DNA of 5,700 nucleotides from Pseudomonadota bacterium (GTDB taxonomy: Bacteria > Pseudomonadota > Gammaproteobacteria > Pseudomonadales > Oceanobacteraceae), in NCBI GenBank assembly GCA_023399105.1, contig JAEWQT010000077.1, positions 1 through 5,700 on the forward strand, in the 5' to 3' direction. Made by a program: the position numbers and the translations under genes. Positions within the stretch are counted from its first letter, which is position 1, and each line of letters begins with the position of its first letter. Positions 5,066 through 5,700 of this stretch are shown here, piece after piece. The notes beneath the pieces are model-generated. The model had not been told where the DNA came from. It made no database searches and worked only from the letters and a program-made list of their open reading frames with translations.

Positions 5066-5700
5066 GTGATTCGTTTTTTATTCCTTTTTATTGTGACGTC
5101 GCTGCAGGCTCAGACGCTGCAGGCTGCCTTGCCGGATAATTTCGCCGAGTTATCCGACGACGTACAAGCGGTGATTCTGGAATACCTGTTCTTTCCCGAA
5201 CAAGCCACGCAGGTATGGGGTAAAGACTTTGAAGCGCCATCGGCGCACCGCATGGTGAAATACCTGGACGACTACCACACCCGGGTCAATATTGACTTCA
5301 GCCGCGGCCATATCCGGGTGGAAAGTGAACGCAGCAAAACCCCGCTGGGGGCACTGCAGCACGCCATTGTCGCTACCTTATTAACCCCGGCCGACCCCAA
5401 TGCCGTGGATTTATTCACCGCCGCTGATATGGGTTTAACCGGCAAACCCTTTTTAACCGGACTGGTGCAGGACCACGAAGGCCAGACCATTGCCAGCCAG
5501 TGGCGGGCCGAACGCTATGCCCAATATCTGCTGCAACACAAAGTACAGCGCCGCGGTGCCCGCTACTGGGTGGATATTCCCATGGTGCGCAGTTACCGCC
5601 AGCGCAGCGCCGAGCAGTATCGGCAGTTGGTGTATCAGGCGGCGCAGCGCTATGGCGTACAACCGGCGCTGATACTGGCCATTATGGAAACCGAAAGCAG
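5066..5700 (+). CDS. MltC-like membrane-bound lytic murein transglycosylase (partial, 3' end outside window)
   Basis: 211 full codons are visible, beginning at GTG 5066. MltC-type enzymes cleave the MurNAc-GlcNAc bond of peptidoglycan, forming 1,6-anhydro ends. The product has a signal peptide (MIRFLFLFIVTSLQA, a possible second cleavage after QTLQA). It is followed by the MltC N-terminal domain (DUF3393 type): VWGKDFEAPSAHRMVKYLDDY (50-70), RVNIDFSRGHIRVES (73-87), LGALQHAIVATLLT (94-107), DLFTAADMGLTGKPFLTGLV (115-134) and YAQYLLQHKV (151-160). Then the SLT domain begins with YGVQPALILAIMETES. Glu210 of that TES is the expected catalytic acid, one codon before the window ends. Unlike E. coli MltC there is no lipobox, and no cysteine at all in the visible part, so it may be soluble in the periplasm. 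No good Shine-Dalgarno precedes the GTG; the next in-frame ATG is residue 63 and would remove the signal peptide. It is in the same frame as the DUF1329 gene, 54 bases after its stop. Confidence 0.88.
   Translation, partial: MIRFLFLFIVTSLQAQTLQAALPDNFAELSDDVQAVILEYLFFPEQATQVWGKDFEAPSAHRMVKYLDDYHTRVNIDFSRGHIRVESERSKTPLGALQHAIVATLLTPADPNAVDLFTAADMGLTGKPFLTGLVQDHEGQTIASQWRAERYAQYLLQHKVQRRGARYWVDIPMVRSYRQRSAEQYRQLVYQAAQRYGVQPALILAIMETES

Overview
The window reads as a stretch of ordinary bacterial chromosome, most likely from a gammaproteobacterium. The MsrA closely follows the E. coli MsrA pattern, the TatD protein resembles E. coli YjjV, the last gene carries the MltC-type N-terminal domain, and DUF1329 proteins are common in marine and pseudomonad-like gammaproteobacteria. 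An Oceanospirillales-type marine bacterium is my guess, from gene content and moderate-to-high GC only. I see no insertion sequence, CRISPR array, tRNA, rRNA or prophage gene.

Layout. On the minus strand, 1-530 is the N-terminal 176 residues of a metallo-beta-lactamase-fold hydrolase of the RNase Z-like type; its 3' end lies outside the window. It diverges from msrA (564-1205) across only 33 bases, so at least one of the two promoters must lie inside a coding sequence. A good sigma70-like candidate for the hydrolase overlaps the msrA start codon. Next come msrA, an orphan ParA-type ATPase (1242-1979) and a TatD-family hydrolase (1989-2792), all on the plus strand with gaps of 36 and 9 bases, consistent with one transcript. 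A 143-base gap with two small hairpins leads to a Yip1/DUF1282-type inner-membrane protein (2936-3538).

A 12-bp hairpin with a T-rich flank (3548-3594) probably ends that transcript. The same gap holds promoter-like sequence and an inverted repeat in front of an exported DUF1329 protein (3668-5011). A second GC-rich hairpin (5035-5058) sits between the DUF1329 gene and a GTG-initiated MltC-like murein transglycosylase (5066 to the window end). That gene is cut off exactly at its catalytic Glu motif.

How the genes fit together. The first operon mixes protein repair (MsrA), an ATPase of unknown cargo and a TatD metal-dependent hydrolase, with no obvious single pathway. The last two genes both encode exported envelope proteins. 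I did not find a convincing new multi-gene system. The observations most worth checking are the ParB-less ParA in a repair/hydrolase operon, the MltC-like enzyme without a lipobox, the altered recycling-cysteine spacing in MsrA, and the intergenic hairpins and overlapping divergent promoter.
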